A DNA stretch of 41,872 bases from JAIRVZ01 sp031553755 (GCA_031553755.1 JAVBKZ010000029.1:1-41872); one strand, 5' to 3'; counted from the first letter of the stretch, positions 33,856 through 41,872 are shown. A program made the numbers and translations. Notes: generated from the sequence alone by a model not told the origin.

Positions 33856-34791
33856 TTAAACTTTTATCCGCTTGATATTCAATTTCTTCAAATCGGTTGT
33901 TCCCAATTTGAGCGCTTGCCCTTTCTCAATATGCCCAACATCCGACAACGGCATTTTTTCCACTTGATTAAAAAATTGAACAGCGGCAGTATCTACAGCG
34001 ACTATATCTTTGGAAACGATCAATGTCTTCAACAACGAAACATCATTAACGCTTTTTCCTTGCGGTCCATTCTGACGCATCACACGGTATCCGTCTACGA
34101 TATTCAATACAGGTTTTTTATCCCAGGTACAAACATCTGCAATACACTGTTGCAAGTCGTTGGAATGAAAAAATCCTCTATCCCAAACGATTCCCATATA
34201 ATTTTTCATGGCGATACTCATTTTGGCTCCACCATGGTTTTTAAGTACGGGAACATTGATCCACGCATCGGCTTCAAGAAGCGCTTCGTGTATCTTGGTT
34301 TTTTTAAGTTTAATTCCTTTCGGAAGTTCAACGTCTTTATAATAACGTTCATCATTACCCGGTAACATCGTTCCTCCGGATTTTTCTACAGCCGTTTTAA
34401 TTCCACTCGAATTATAACATTTTTGCCAATTGTCGCATGTATGATCGAATACTATTACTTTCGAAGCTCCTGCTTCTACGCATTTTTTCACCAAAGCTCC
34501 TACTAATATGGGATTAGCATTGGCCGCCAATTCGGGTTTGCGATCCCATCCTATATTTGGTTTAATAACGATCGTTTGTCCTTTCTTTACATAATTCCCA
34601 ATACCTCCTAATGCTGCCAGGGCTTTATCAAGCATAACATCGGGTTCGCCACCCATCACAGCAACCATATCTGAAACTTTCTCTACATGCACTTCATTGT
34701 TGATCAAAGCAGATTGAAGTTTTTCGAAATTCAAAATAGAAAGCGCTGTTCCCGCAAAAATACTTTTTTTGAAAAATTCCCGACGTTTCAT
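33856..34791 (-). CDS. Tat-exported DUF362 protein
   Basis: A 311-residue DUF362 family protein with a twin-arginine signal (MKRREFFKKSIFAGTALSIL), so it should be exported folded, probably with a cofactor. DUF362 features are IVIKPNIGWDRKPELAANANP, VIVFDHTCDNWQKCYNSSGI, WINVPVLKNHGGAKMSIAMKNYMGIVWDR and AVDTAAVQFF. The family is unassigned biochemically and is often fused or adjacent to ferredoxin domains; here it is directly upstream of the NapH-NapG-like fusion, with four bases between them. The two probably form one redox system. Confidence 0.85.
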   Translation of the reverse strand: MKRREFFKKSIFAGTALSILNFEKLQSALINNEVHVEKVSDMVAVMGGEPDVMLDKALAALGGIGNYVKKGQTIVIKPNIGWDRKPELAANANPILVGALVKKCVEAGASKVIVFDHTCDNWQKCYNSSGIKTAVEKSGGTMLPGNDERYYKDVELPKGIKLKKTKIHEALLEADAWINVPVLKNHGGAKMSIAMKNYMGIVWDRGFFHSNDLQQCIADVCTWDKKPVLNIVDGYRVMRQNGPQGKSVNDVSLLKTLIVSKDIVAVDTAAVQFFNQVEKMPLSDVGHIEKGQALKLGTTDLKKLNIKRIKV

Positions 34792-34871
34792 TATTATAAA
34801 AAAATTAAATGTATGAAAATAATTTTTTCATTTCTTTAATTACTTTCATTCTCTTCATTATTAAATAAATA

Positions 34872-35267
34872 TCACACAATTCTCCATGGAAACCAAAAAC
34901 AATCTTCGTTATACAAAGCATAATCGGCATTTCCATTTACGGCAAAAGTTTTCACGAGTTTTGCTCCTTGCAAAAGAGATTGCGCGTATTTCAATGTGCT
35001 ACCTGTTTTTATCCTGTCTTCGACCAATAAAATTGTTTTTCCTTCGAATTCGAAATCAATAGGAGATACTAAACGCGGTGAATCGTATTTAGGTTTTTGT
35101 TCCGTATCGCGCAAATTGATTTTCAAAAGCCGCATCTCAATATCCAATCGTTGATTCAATATCGCTGCCGGAATAATGCCTCCATTGGCTATCGCGACTA
35201 TTAAATCGAATTTTTCCTCAAATTCGATATTACGGAAACGTTCTAATACCTCTTCGAATGTTTTCAT
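34872..35267 (-). CDS. Small phosphoribosyltransferase-like protein
   Basis: A 131-residue type I phosphoribosyltransferase fold protein. DLIVAIANGGIIPAAIL is the early PPi-loop-like motif and TILLVEDRIKTGSTLKYA is the PRPP-binding loop (acidic pair Glu-Asp then Thr-Gly). Shorter than hypoxanthine or adenine phosphoribosyltransferases (about 170-180 residues) and without a clear hood, so the substrate is unknown; a regulatory or salvage role is possible. Octamer repeats start four bases before the ATG (35272-35327), so the leader of this gene is repeat sequence. Confidence 0.8.
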   Translation of the reverse strand: MKTFEEVLERFRNIEFEEKFDLIVAIANGGIIPAAILNQRLDIEMRLLKINLRDTEQKPKYDSPRLVSPIDFEFEGKTILLVEDRIKTGSTLKYAQSLLQGAKLVKTFAVNGNADYALYNEDCFWFPWRIV

Positions 35268-35271
35268 ATTT

Positions 35272-35327
35272 TAGTAGACAAGTAGACGAGTAGACGAGTT
35301 AACAAGTTATCAAGTTATCAAGTAAAC
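35272..35327. repeat. Octamer array upstream of the phosphoribosyltransferase
   Basis: Seven units of period 8 on the plus strand: TAGTAGAC, AAGTAGAC, GAGTAGAC, GAGTTAAC, AAGTTATC, AAGTTATC and AAGTAAAC. It is the reverse complement of the word family at 35460-35563. Confidence 0.9.
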
Positions 35328-35359
35328 CAGATTGCTCCAAAAATCATTAATAAATACTT

Positions 35360-35433
35360 TGTCATTACGGGTTTGACCTACAATCTTACAATTTGAATTT
35401 TTCAAGAGATCCCGGCTCAAGTCCGGAATGACA
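35360..35433. repeat. TGTCAT...ATGACA palindromic element (74 bp)
   Basis: It starts TGTCATTACGGGTTTGACC and ends CTCAAGTCCGGAATGACA, imperfect inverted arms around an AT-rich centre. A better-conserved copy is at 41166-41244 and a half copy at 12446-12471. Confidence 0.75.
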
Positions 35434-35459
35434 GGTTTTTTATACATCCTTATTAATCC

Positions 35460-35563
35460 GTTAACTTGTTAACTTGTCTACTCGTCAACTCGTTTACTTG
35501 TTAACTTGTCTACTCGTCAACTCGTTTACTTGTTAACTTGTTAACTTGTCTACTTGTCTACTT
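35460..35563. repeat. Octamer array (13 units) overlapping a stop codon
   Basis: Plus-strand units are GTTAACTT, GTCTACTC, GTCAACTC or GTTTACTT in strict period 8. The four-unit block from GTTAACTT to GTTTACTT (32 bp) occurs twice in a row. The last unit supplies the TAG stop codon of the membrane protein gene at 35558. Confidence 0.92.
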
Positions 35564-36070
35564 ATTCGCCATTAATTTAAGCAATCCGTATCCTCCGAAA
35601 ATCTGGAGCAACATTCCGGGTATACCTAACCTGAAATCCTGAACGGCTGTATAAAAATCGCCGACAATCGCCCACTCTATCAACGTACCTGTTATTTGAT
35701 ACGCGAAAACAATCAGCATCAACGAAAGAATGGATACTTTTTTCATTCTTTCATATACAATTACGGAAGCGAATACTAGCAACATTGATTTGATCAATAT
35801 GATAGGTAAAACTCCACTTGCAGGCATTTCAAACAACAAATGATTAGCAATCGGAGATAATATGGCAGTCAATAATCCGACACACATTCCGTATTTACAG
35901 ACAGCAATAAGAGTAAAAAAATAAATAGGAAGAAAAATCAATCCTCCTTGCGGAACTAAGTGAAATAACTGGGGTAACACCAAATTACCGATAATGAAAA
36001 GAGAAGCGAAAAGATATGTCTTTATATCGGCATATCCCAAAGAATAAGTTTTAATACCTGATGTGTTCAT
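35558..36070 (-). CDS. ECF-type transporter S-component-like membrane protein
   Basis: A 170-residue integral membrane protein with about six hydrophobic segments (from about residue 18 to 165), including LVLPQLFHLVPQGGLIFLPIYF and GMCVGLLTAILSPIANHLLF. The pattern and size fit the substrate-binding S component of energy-coupling factor vitamin transporters; no ATPase or T subunit is nearby, so it would use a shared module. The substrate cannot be told, and no riboswitch is evident. It is read 25 bases behind the Omp85-like gene. The stop codon falls inside an octamer array. Confidence 0.65.
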   Translation of the reverse strand: MNTSGIKTYSLGYADIKTYLFASLFIIGNLVLPQLFHLVPQGGLIFLPIYFFTLIAVCKYGMCVGLLTAILSPIANHLLFEMPASGVLPIILIKSMLLVFASVIVYERMKKVSILSLMLIVFAYQITGTLIEWAIVGDFYTAVQDFRLGIPGMLLQIFGGYGLLKLMANK

Positions 36071-36095
36071 TGTATATAATAATAGTTTAAGCGAA

Positions 36096-37262
36096 TTAAA
36101 ACGCTTCGTTAAAATTGAAATAAAATCCTTTATTAGAACCGGCTCCTATTCCGTAATCCAAACGGAGAGTCATGCGTGGTTGTACTTCCAAGCGATAACC
36201 TATTCCTCCATTGGGAAGCCAGTTTTTCATTCCGCTGATTGTCGGCGCAACCGACCCGGCTCCGATCCAACCTACAAGTCCATGCATACTTCTTTTCCCG
36301 TCACTTTTATAAAAAGAATGGCGATATTCCGCCAATCCGAAAGCCATCGATTTATCCCGGTATTGTCCCCAAAGATAACCTCTTAAATCGAAAGGTGTAC
36401 CTAATTGCGACATTTCTCCGTAAGGAACGTTTTTTTCGGCAAAGCGACCTTTTACTTCCAAAGCCAAAGTTTGCCCGGGTTTGAATACTTGTATATAATT
36501 TCTCGCGTCGACGGTATATACCTGATATTCATTTTGTCCTCCCAAAAAGTTTCCATAAAACATCGCTTGAGCCAATACATACCATCCTTTCCAAGCGTTA
36601 ACAGGGATATCCCGTGTATCTATCATCGCATGGACTCCAAATCCGGCATTAAAAGGTTTATCGTTGTACTCCTTATAATTAGGGTCGTTTAGAACTCCTT
36701 CGCTCGCATCAGTTCCTTTTGTATAATTAAAATCCAAAGCCGCTCCGGCAAAATATCCTTTTTTAAATTGCCAAAACGCCTGTGGATTGATCTGAAACCA
36801 AAGCCTGTGATAAGCGGTAGTGGTATCTGTTTTCGGAATATTTTTACCGTCTTCATAACCAATACCAAAATAGTTATCGGGCATATCTTTAAACCAAATA
36901 TCGGCATTTACCCTCAATTTATCTTCCAGCCAATAAGTAGCGATTTTGGAAGAACCAAAAATCGCGCCTTTCGTACTCCAACCGGCGTTTATTGGCACAG
37001 ACGAACGTTGAGAAAGCGAATCCGACCGATCGGTTTTAAACGAAATCAGAGTACCCGCAGCGATGCTGAACCCTAATTCGGGAGTATAACCCGGACCGAC
37101 AAATGGGGTTACCAGCATTTTACCTTCTTTTTCCCTTTTGGCAGTGTTCATCTGCCATTTTTTAATCCAGGAAATTTTAGTTGAATCATTTCCTTGTTGC
37201 TCTTGGGAATATATTGCCTGAGCAAATAATAAAGGCAATACAAATAAAAAAATTCTTTTCAT
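36096..37262 (-). CDS. Omp85/surface-antigen family outer membrane barrel
   Basis: A 388-residue outer membrane protein with a signal peptide (1-19, AIYSQ) and a 16-strand-type barrel of the Omp85 surface antigen family. The VRGY/F-type signature of loop 6 appears as PFDLRGYLWGQYRDKSMAFG, and the chain ends in an aromatic residue (FNFNEAF) as barrels do. No POTRA domains are present, so it is a short, barrel-only member, unlike BamA. Role unknown; lipid or protein transport are the family themes. A TAnnTTTG box lies 38 bases upstream, and the ECF-like gene follows in the same direction. Confidence 0.85.
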   Translation of the reverse strand: MKRIFLFVLPLLFAQAIYSQEQQGNDSTKISWIKKWQMNTAKREKEGKMLVTPFVGPGYTPELGFSIAAGTLISFKTDRSDSLSQRSSVPINAGWSTKGAIFGSSKIATYWLEDKLRVNADIWFKDMPDNYFGIGYEDGKNIPKTDTTTAYHRLWFQINPQAFWQFKKGYFAGAALDFNYTKGTDASEGVLNDPNYKEYNDKPFNAGFGVHAMIDTRDIPVNAWKGWYVLAQAMFYGNFLGGQNEYQVYTVDARNYIQVFKPGQTLALEVKGRFAEKNVPYGEMSQLGTPFDLRGYLWGQYRDKSMAFGLAEYRHSFYKSDGKRSMHGLVGWIGAGSVAPTISGMKNWLPNGGIGYRLEVQPRMTLRLDYGIGAGSNKGFYFNFNEAF

Positions 37263-37299
37263 AAATCCGTATTTTCAAGAGTTATGAAAGTAGAACGTA

Positions 37300-37307
37300 C
37301 AAATATA
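37300..37307 (-). promoter_or_regulatory. Candidate promoter of the Omp85-like gene
   Basis: TATATTTG on the minus strand fits TAnnTTTG, 37 bases before the ATG. Confidence 0.5.
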
Positions 37308-37355
37308 ATAAAGAGTTTTTAATTTGCCGTAATTTTTTTAGTTGTGAATTGTATG

Positions 37356-38093
37356 TTATAAAACGGTTTCTATTTTCAATTTTTCCACAACTTCCCAAAA
37401 ACGATTCCAATGTTGCGGAAATTCGGCTTCAATAGCAATCCTTTCGTTAGTTACAGGATGATTAAATTCCAATTGTTTCGCATGTAAAAAGAATTCAGGA
37501 ATTCCAAGTTGTTCGGTAAACATCCGGTTTTGATGCCCGGTTCCATGAACTCTGTCATTGATTATATAATGCCTTAAATGAGCCAAATGTTGACGGATTT
37601 GATGCCAACGACCGGTTGACGGAAAAGCGTCAATCAACGAATAACGAGATGTCTCGTAAGGATTTACAGGAATTGCCAATTCGTATTTTTCGATAAGCCG
37701 GAAATGCGTTTCAGCTTCCAATAAAACATCATTTCCGTTTTTTACCGGATAATTCAAAAAAACAACCGGAGGAAACCACCCCCTGACTAAGGCTGTATAT
37801 GTTTTTTTTATTTCTTTTTCTTTGAATTGCTTATTCATGACAGATGCTATTTCGTTGTTCAAAGCGAAAAGCAATACTCCTGAAGTCGGCCGGTCGATAC
37901 GATGTATGTTGTATACTTTTTTTCCTAATAGATCACGAACTAACTGTACGGCAAAAAATTCGTTTTCTTCCGATATATCGGTGCGATGAACCAATAAACC
38001 ATTGGGTTTATTGATTGCTACCAACCATTCATCTTGATAAATAATATTTTCTGAAGAAATCATGTCCTTTTCATTATTTTTTTCAATTCCCAA
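37356..38093 (-). CDS. truC: RluA-family pseudouridine synthase, TruC-like
   Basis: A 245-residue pseudouridine synthase. The catalytic motif is NIHRIDRPTSGVLLFAL (Asp67) and the opening is DEWLVAINKPNGLLVHRTD. TGRWHQIRQHLAHLRHYIINDRVHG is the RluA-family KxxRxH-like block, and HAKQLEFNHPVTNE follows. TruC modifies U65 of certain tRNAs; the short length without an S4 domain and the LVHR wording favour TruC over RluA/RluC/RluD. The start could also be Met11 (MISSENIIYQ), because the first ten residues are hydrophilic and not conserved. Confidence 0.82.
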   Translation of the reverse strand: MGIEKNNEKDMISSENIIYQDEWLVAINKPNGLLVHRTDISEENEFFAVQLVRDLLGKKVYNIHRIDRPTSGVLLFALNNEIASVMNKQFKEKEIKKTYTALVRGWFPPVVFLNYPVKNGNDVLLEAETHFRLIEKYELAIPVNPYETSRYSLIDAFPSTGRWHQIRQHLAHLRHYIINDRVHGTGHQNRMFTEQLGIPEFFLHAKQLEFNHPVTNERIAIEAEFPQHWNRFWEVVEKLKIETVL

Positions 38094-38255
38094 CTTTTAT
38101 CCGCTATAAAAATACCGGATATTATCAATCCCTGCTCCCAATAATGCAATCAATATAATTTCTTCGTCTATTATAACAGAGGAAGTTATTAAAGTGATAA
38201 AGAGGTATATAAGATAAATATAATTTGTTACGGTTATAGTTCTTAAACGGCTGAC

Positions 38256-40913
38256 TTATTTTTTTATTATCAACCGTTTGATTCCTTTTACAGTTTCAAC
38301 AATAGGAAACGGCATCAATGCCAATCCGATCACCCATATCCATTGTTCTTTGGTAAGCGTTGTGAGATGGAATATATCATGTAAAGCCGGAACTTCCAAT
38401 ACGATTAACATCAAAGAAGCTACTATCACGATAGCCCCCAATAAATATTTATTGCTGAAGAAATTACGGAACGCAGAATAATAATTCGAACGGACATTAA
38501 ACACATGTGTCAGTTGAGCGAATGCCAACACCGCAAAAGTCATGGTCTGAGCAGCTTCAATACTTGTTTTACGTCCGATAAGGAATGCTATTAAAGATAA
38601 GATACCAATCATTCCTCCCTGTAAAAATACACGGAAAGAAAATTCTTTATCCATAATATTCTTTTTCGTATCTGTTGGTCTGCGTTTCATCGCGTTTGGA
38701 TCGGCAGGGTCGACACTAAGGGCCAAAGCCGGTAAACTATCCGTCACCAAGTTAATCCAAAGGATGTGAATCGGTAATAAAGGACTTGTCCAATTAGCAA
38801 GTACGGCAATCAAAAGGACAACAATTTCTCCGATATTAGTTGAAAGCATAAATTGTATGGCTTTCAATATATTGTCAAAAATCCGACGTCCTTCTTCAAC
38901 GGCAGTTACTATTGTTGAAAAATTATCATCCACTAAAACGATATCGGCAGCTTCTTTCGAAACATCGGTTCCAACAATACCCATCGCCGCTCCAATATCC
39001 GCCAGTTTGAGGGCGGGCGCATCGTTTACTCCGTCTCCTGTCATAGCAACCACATTGCCTGTTTGCTGGAAAGCTTTAACTATCCTCACTTTGTGTTCGG
39101 GAGATACGCGCGCGTAAACAGCTACCTTTTGTATATTTTTAAGTAACTCTTGATCTGTCATCAGTTCCACATCGCTTCCGGTAAGAGCTAAATCTCCTTC
39201 CGCCATGATTCCCAATTGTTTAGCGATAGCGACTGCCGTTACTTTGTGGTCACCCGTAATCATTACCGGTTTAATTCCCGCGGTACGACATTTTTCAACC
39301 GCCACTTTTACTTCCGGACGAGGAGGATCTATCATTCCCATCATTCCTACGAAAATCAGGTTATTTTCAAGAGTTGCCGGTTCAGCTTTATCAGGAACAC
39401 TGTCTAAATCTTTATATCCCATCGCTAAAACCCTTAAAGCGTTTTCGGCCAATTCACGATTAGCTTCTCGGATTTCATTTTTTTGAGTTTCGGTTAGTTC
39501 AAGAATTTTTCCGTTTTCATAAATATTATTACAACAAGCCAATAATTCATCCAATCCGCCTTTTGTATATACGCCATAATTTCCTCCCGGAAGTTGATGG
39601 ACAGTAGTCATTAATTTACGTTCCGAATCGAAAGGAATTTCAGCAACACGTTTAAACTCATTGTCCAACTCGTTTTTATTGATGGAATATTTAAGTCCGA
39701 GATCAATTAACGCGGTTTCCGTTGGGTCTCCTGTCGTTTTAACAGTTCCACTTTCACCCGACAGTTTCGCGTCATTCGCCAAAACCGAAATATTTACCAG
39801 TTTCCGTTGTTCTTCCGATAAATTATTTTGAGCCTGAGAAATATCTACAACTTCATTATCCGTATAAAGTCTAACGACTGTCATGCGATTTTGAGTCAAT
39901 GTTCCGGTTTTATCCGAACAAATGACGGAAGTACTTCCTAAAGTTTCGACAGAAGGCAATGTGCGAACAATAGCGTTTTTCTTAGCTAACCGTTGGACTC
40001 CAACTGCCAAAACAATGGTAGAAACAACGGGTAATCCTTCGGGAATAGCAGCCGCGGCAAGGCTCACAGCCACCATAAACATTTCAATAATGCTGTTTCC
40101 GTAAAGCACTCCTACTCCGAAAATTACAGCGCAAATGATAAGCGCAGCAATTCCGAGATTTTTTCCGAGGACTTCCAATTTATGTTGCAAAGGGGTTTGA
40201 AAATCGGGAACCGATTGAATCATTCGGGCGATTTTACCAACTTCGGTATTCATTCCGGTTCCGATAACAATTCCTTTTCCTCTTCCATAAGTAACCGTAC
40301 TTGAAGAAAATCCTAAATTATCACGGTCTCCCAAAGGTACATTATCCAAATCTATTTCCTTTGTAAATTTTTCTTCCGGAACAGATTCTCCCGTCAGCGC
40401 CGCATCCTGTACTTTCAAATTAATCGCTTCAACCAATCTTAAATCGGCAGGAATAGAATCTCCGGTATCTAACACAACCAAATCTCCGGGAACGAGTTCT
40501 CTCGATTCGATTACATGCACTTCTCCGCTCCTGATAACTTTACATTGGGGAGCCGACATTTTTTCCAACGCTTCGAGCGATTGTTCGGCCTTTCGTTCCT
40601 GAGCAACTCCGATAATCGCGTTAATAACAACAATAGCCAATATAATAATCGCGTCTGTAAAGCCTTCTCCTTCCATGTAGCCGACTATTCCCGAAATGAG
40701 CGCGGCAAGGAGTAATACGATTATCATAAAACTTTTAAATTGGGACAAGAATTTAGAGAGTAAACTTTTTCCCTTTGTCTTTTGGAACTCGTTGTAACCA
40801 TAATGAACCAAGCGTTCTTTTGCTTCGTCAACATTCAATCCTGTTGTGAGAGATGTTTTGAGTTCTTTTTCTACTTCATTAATTGGTAAGTTGTAATAAG
40901 TCTTAGAGGTCAT
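38256..40913 (-). CDS. Calcium-transporting P-type ATPase (P2 type)
   Basis: An 885-residue P-type ATPase. N-terminal cation-ATPase domain (1-70), actuator with TGES (174-177), Ca-site helix 4 as AAAIPEGLP (about 287-294), phosphorylation motif DKTGTLT with Asp334, a TGDP/TETAL nucleotide-binding region, TGDHKVTA and GDGVNDAPAL (about 623). Helix 6 has NLVTDSLPALAL with the Asn and Asp used in Ca binding, and a C-terminal domain of about four helices. This matches P2-type Ca2+ pumps of the SERCA/PMR1 class; a P2-type Na+/K+ role is unlikely. It is transcribed alone from a promoter near 41000. Calcium export from the cytoplasm is the expected function. Confidence 0.9.
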   Translation of the reverse strand: MTSKTYYNLPINEVEKELKTSLTTGLNVDEAKERLVHYGYNEFQKTKGKSLLSKFLSQFKSFMIIVLLLAALISGIVGYMEGEGFTDAIIILAIVVINAIIGVAQERKAEQSLEALEKMSAPQCKVIRSGEVHVIESRELVPGDLVVLDTGDSIPADLRLVEAINLKVQDAALTGESVPEEKFTKEIDLDNVPLGDRDNLGFSSSTVTYGRGKGIVIGTGMNTEVGKIARMIQSVPDFQTPLQHKLEVLGKNLGIAALIICAVIFGVGVLYGNSIIEMFMVAVSLAAAAIPEGLPVVSTIVLAVGVQRLAKKNAIVRTLPSVETLGSTSVICSDKTGTLTQNRMTVVRLYTDNEVVDISQAQNNLSEEQRKLVNISVLANDAKLSGESGTVKTTGDPTETALIDLGLKYSINKNELDNEFKRVAEIPFDSERKLMTTVHQLPGGNYGVYTKGGLDELLACCNNIYENGKILELTETQKNEIREANRELAENALRVLAMGYKDLDSVPDKAEPATLENNLIFVGMMGMIDPPRPEVKVAVEKCRTAGIKPVMITGDHKVTAVAIAKQLGIMAEGDLALTGSDVELMTDQELLKNIQKVAVYARVSPEHKVRIVKAFQQTGNVVAMTGDGVNDAPALKLADIGAAMGIVGTDVSKEAADIVLVDDNFSTIVTAVEEGRRIFDNILKAIQFMLSTNIGEIVVLLIAVLANWTSPLLPIHILWINLVTDSLPALALSVDPADPNAMKRRPTDTKKNIMDKEFSFRVFLQGGMIGILSLIAFLIGRKTSIEAAQTMTFAVLAFAQLTHVFNVRSNYYSAFRNFFSNKYLLGAIVIVASLMLIVLEVPALHDIFHLTTLTKEQWIWVIGLALMPFPIVETVKGIKRLIIKK

Positions 40914-40996
40914 AATTGTGTTATATAGAGTTAATTTCCGCGTAATTTTCTAATAAATATTATAGCGTGAATTGTGATTATAAATAAAAAAGACGA

Positions 40997-41004
40997 CAAA
41001 ACTA
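40997..41004 (-). promoter_or_regulatory. Candidate promoter of the Ca-ATPase
   Basis: TAGTTTTG on the minus strand fits TAnnTTTG; the ATG is 83 bases downstream. The region 40914-41165 has no other recognised feature and is very AT-rich. Confidence 0.45.
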
Positions 41005-41165
41005 TCTAAAAAGTCATTAAAAGATTTTTTAGACAGTCTCATTGACATTGAAACAAAAAAATCCCGAATTAAGTTTTTTTCAATTTTATTTTGACAAAAA
41101 TATTTATAAAATTCTATATAGCCTAATTTTATTTAATGATTATCCGTTATACTGCCGAATCGCTC

Positions 41166-41244
41166 TGTCATCCCGCACTTGATGCGGGATCTTTTACAAT
41201 CATTGCTGATTATCAATAGATTGCGGGTCAAGCCCGCAATGACA
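41166..41244. repeat. TGTCAT...ATGACA palindromic element (79 bp)
   Basis: TGTCATCCCGCACTTGATGC forms one hairpin (CCCGCA / TGCGGG, loop CTTGA), and ATTGCGGGTCAAGCCCGCAAT forms another with the complementary loop TCAAG. The whole element is also a long imperfect inverted repeat with ends TGTCAT and ATGACA. Family members lie at 35360 and 12446. Confidence 0.8.
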
Positions 41245-41385
41245 AATTAGGCTTTCAATTTATTTAGGTAAAATAACGGATACTCATTTTTTATTTTACC
41301 ACGAATTTCACAAATTATACGAATTAGATAATTACAACACGTAGTTATATTAAAAAATTCTTAGTACATGACAAAAAATAAATAA

Positions 41386-41586
41386 CTTACCCTCAGTATA
41401 GAAACATATCCGCACGAACACAGTGATTTTTGTTTTTTAGATTCATGCATGTTATATCAGGATGTAACCTTTCATTTAATCGAATTAAAATCCGGAAAAT
41501 ATAGTGTGACCTTAATAGATAATGGATTGAAAAGGCATTCCTTTGACCTTAATCTGAAAGAAAATTTTTATACGCCTTTAGATTAA
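41386..41586 (+). pseudogene. Small gene fragment, possible DUF3244-like C-terminus
   Basis: A plus-strand frame is open from 41386 (after a TAA) to TAA at 41584-41586; the first ATG is at 41449 (45 residues). It reads SIETYPHEHSDFCF, then FHLIELKSGKYSVTLIDNG and KRHSFDLNLKENFYTPLD. The alternating LxxGKYSVTLIDNG...SFDLN pattern resembles the end of small Bacteroidota beta-sandwich proteins such as DUF3244, but without a signal peptide or start region. I take it for the 3' remains of such a gene; confidence in the family is low. Confidence 0.4.
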
Positions 41587-41710
41587 ACCAATTGATGTTG
41601 AATTAATCTGTTCGGCGGCGTTTGTAACGTCGTCGTATCAAGTAGTCGTTTTTAACGATATAACTATATGTTTATTGCAAAATAAATAATCAGGAACATT
41701 CATTCTATTG

Positions 41711-41872
41711 CCGTCAGTTCAAACTGACGGTAAGGGATAAGATACCCGGCAATGTTCAGGAACAGGTCTTTATAAGGATATGCTTCGTGTCCTTATAAGG
41801 AGATGAAAATTTTTATTCATGCGAATAAAGATTTATAGAACAAAGACTAAAAGACAAGCCTTTTTGTCTTTA
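41711..41872. other. Cluster of short hairpins at the right edge
   Basis: Three inverted repeats lie close together: CCGTCAGTT/AACTGACGG (41711-41730), TTATAAGGA/TCCTTATAA (41770-41798) and AAAGACAAG...TTGTCTTT (about 41848-41871). CAGGAACA occurs on both sides of the first. No reading frame is evident, and the window ends here. It may be part of a structured RNA or a repeat. Confidence 0.45.

Noticed and set aside
35340..36095. Vitamin riboswitch controlling the ECF-like gene
   Set aside because: Only 25 bases separate it from the Omp85-like gene upstream, and no riboswitch-like fold is visible.

Overview
The window looks like a chromosomal segment of a low-GC, obligately or largely anaerobic member of the Bacteroidota, most likely Bacteroidales. 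The evidence is a complete bat (aerotolerance-type) operon, a giant surface protein ending in a type IX secretion sorting domain, a glycine-lipid acyltransferase pair of the Bacteroides type, a DUF4494 protein, several TAnnTTTG promoter boxes and little Shine-Dalgarno signal. I see no rRNA, tRNA, CRISPR array, prophage or transposase.

Layout. 1-9.3 kb: the start of a gene leaving the left edge, a secreted PI-PLC-like phospholipase, a 2457-residue type IX-secreted protein and a small AraC-type regulator. 9.5-17.5 kb (minus strand): a branched-chain amino acid operon read leuA - DUF4143 ATPase - leuC - leuD - second LeuA-family synthase, headed by a leader peptide (LTLSIIILL) and a terminator with an evident competing helix, so a translation-coupled attenuator. 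leuB is absent. The operon spacers are full of short repeats and gene debris: a DUF4143 remnant, a four-helix-bundle (S23-type) remnant, heptamer arrays and palindromic repeats.

17.8-26.4 kb (plus strand): moxR, DUF58, a BatD-like membrane protein, batA, batB, batC, batD, batE. These encode an AAA+ chaperone, VWA proteins and TPR proteins that together form an envelope-associated complex. 26.4-29 kb (minus): glsB-glsA and tcdA. 29.1 kb: a tiny secreted cysteine-rich protein. 29.4-32.2 kb (minus): engB, DUF4494, yggS and a dihydroorotate-dehydrogenase-like gene. 32.3-34.8 kb (minus): a NapH/NapG-like iron-sulfur fusion with a Tat-exported DUF362 partner. 34.9-40.9 kb (minus): a phosphoribosyltransferase, an ECF S-component-like membrane protein, an Omp85-type barrel, a TruC-like pseudouridine synthase and a Ca2+-type P-ATPase. 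The last 1 kb is non-coding apart from a small gene fragment, with a palindromic repeat and several hairpins.

The most notable non-genic signals are: (1) the leu attenuator; (2) gene-specific tandem repeats directly upstream of both DUF4143 loci (32-bp and 23-bp periods); (3) heptamer or octamer arrays, a different word at almost every locus, that abut start and stop codons, one pair enclosing a four-helix-bundle gene fragment; (4) a dispersed repeat that has been translated into the C-terminus of a bat-operon protein.
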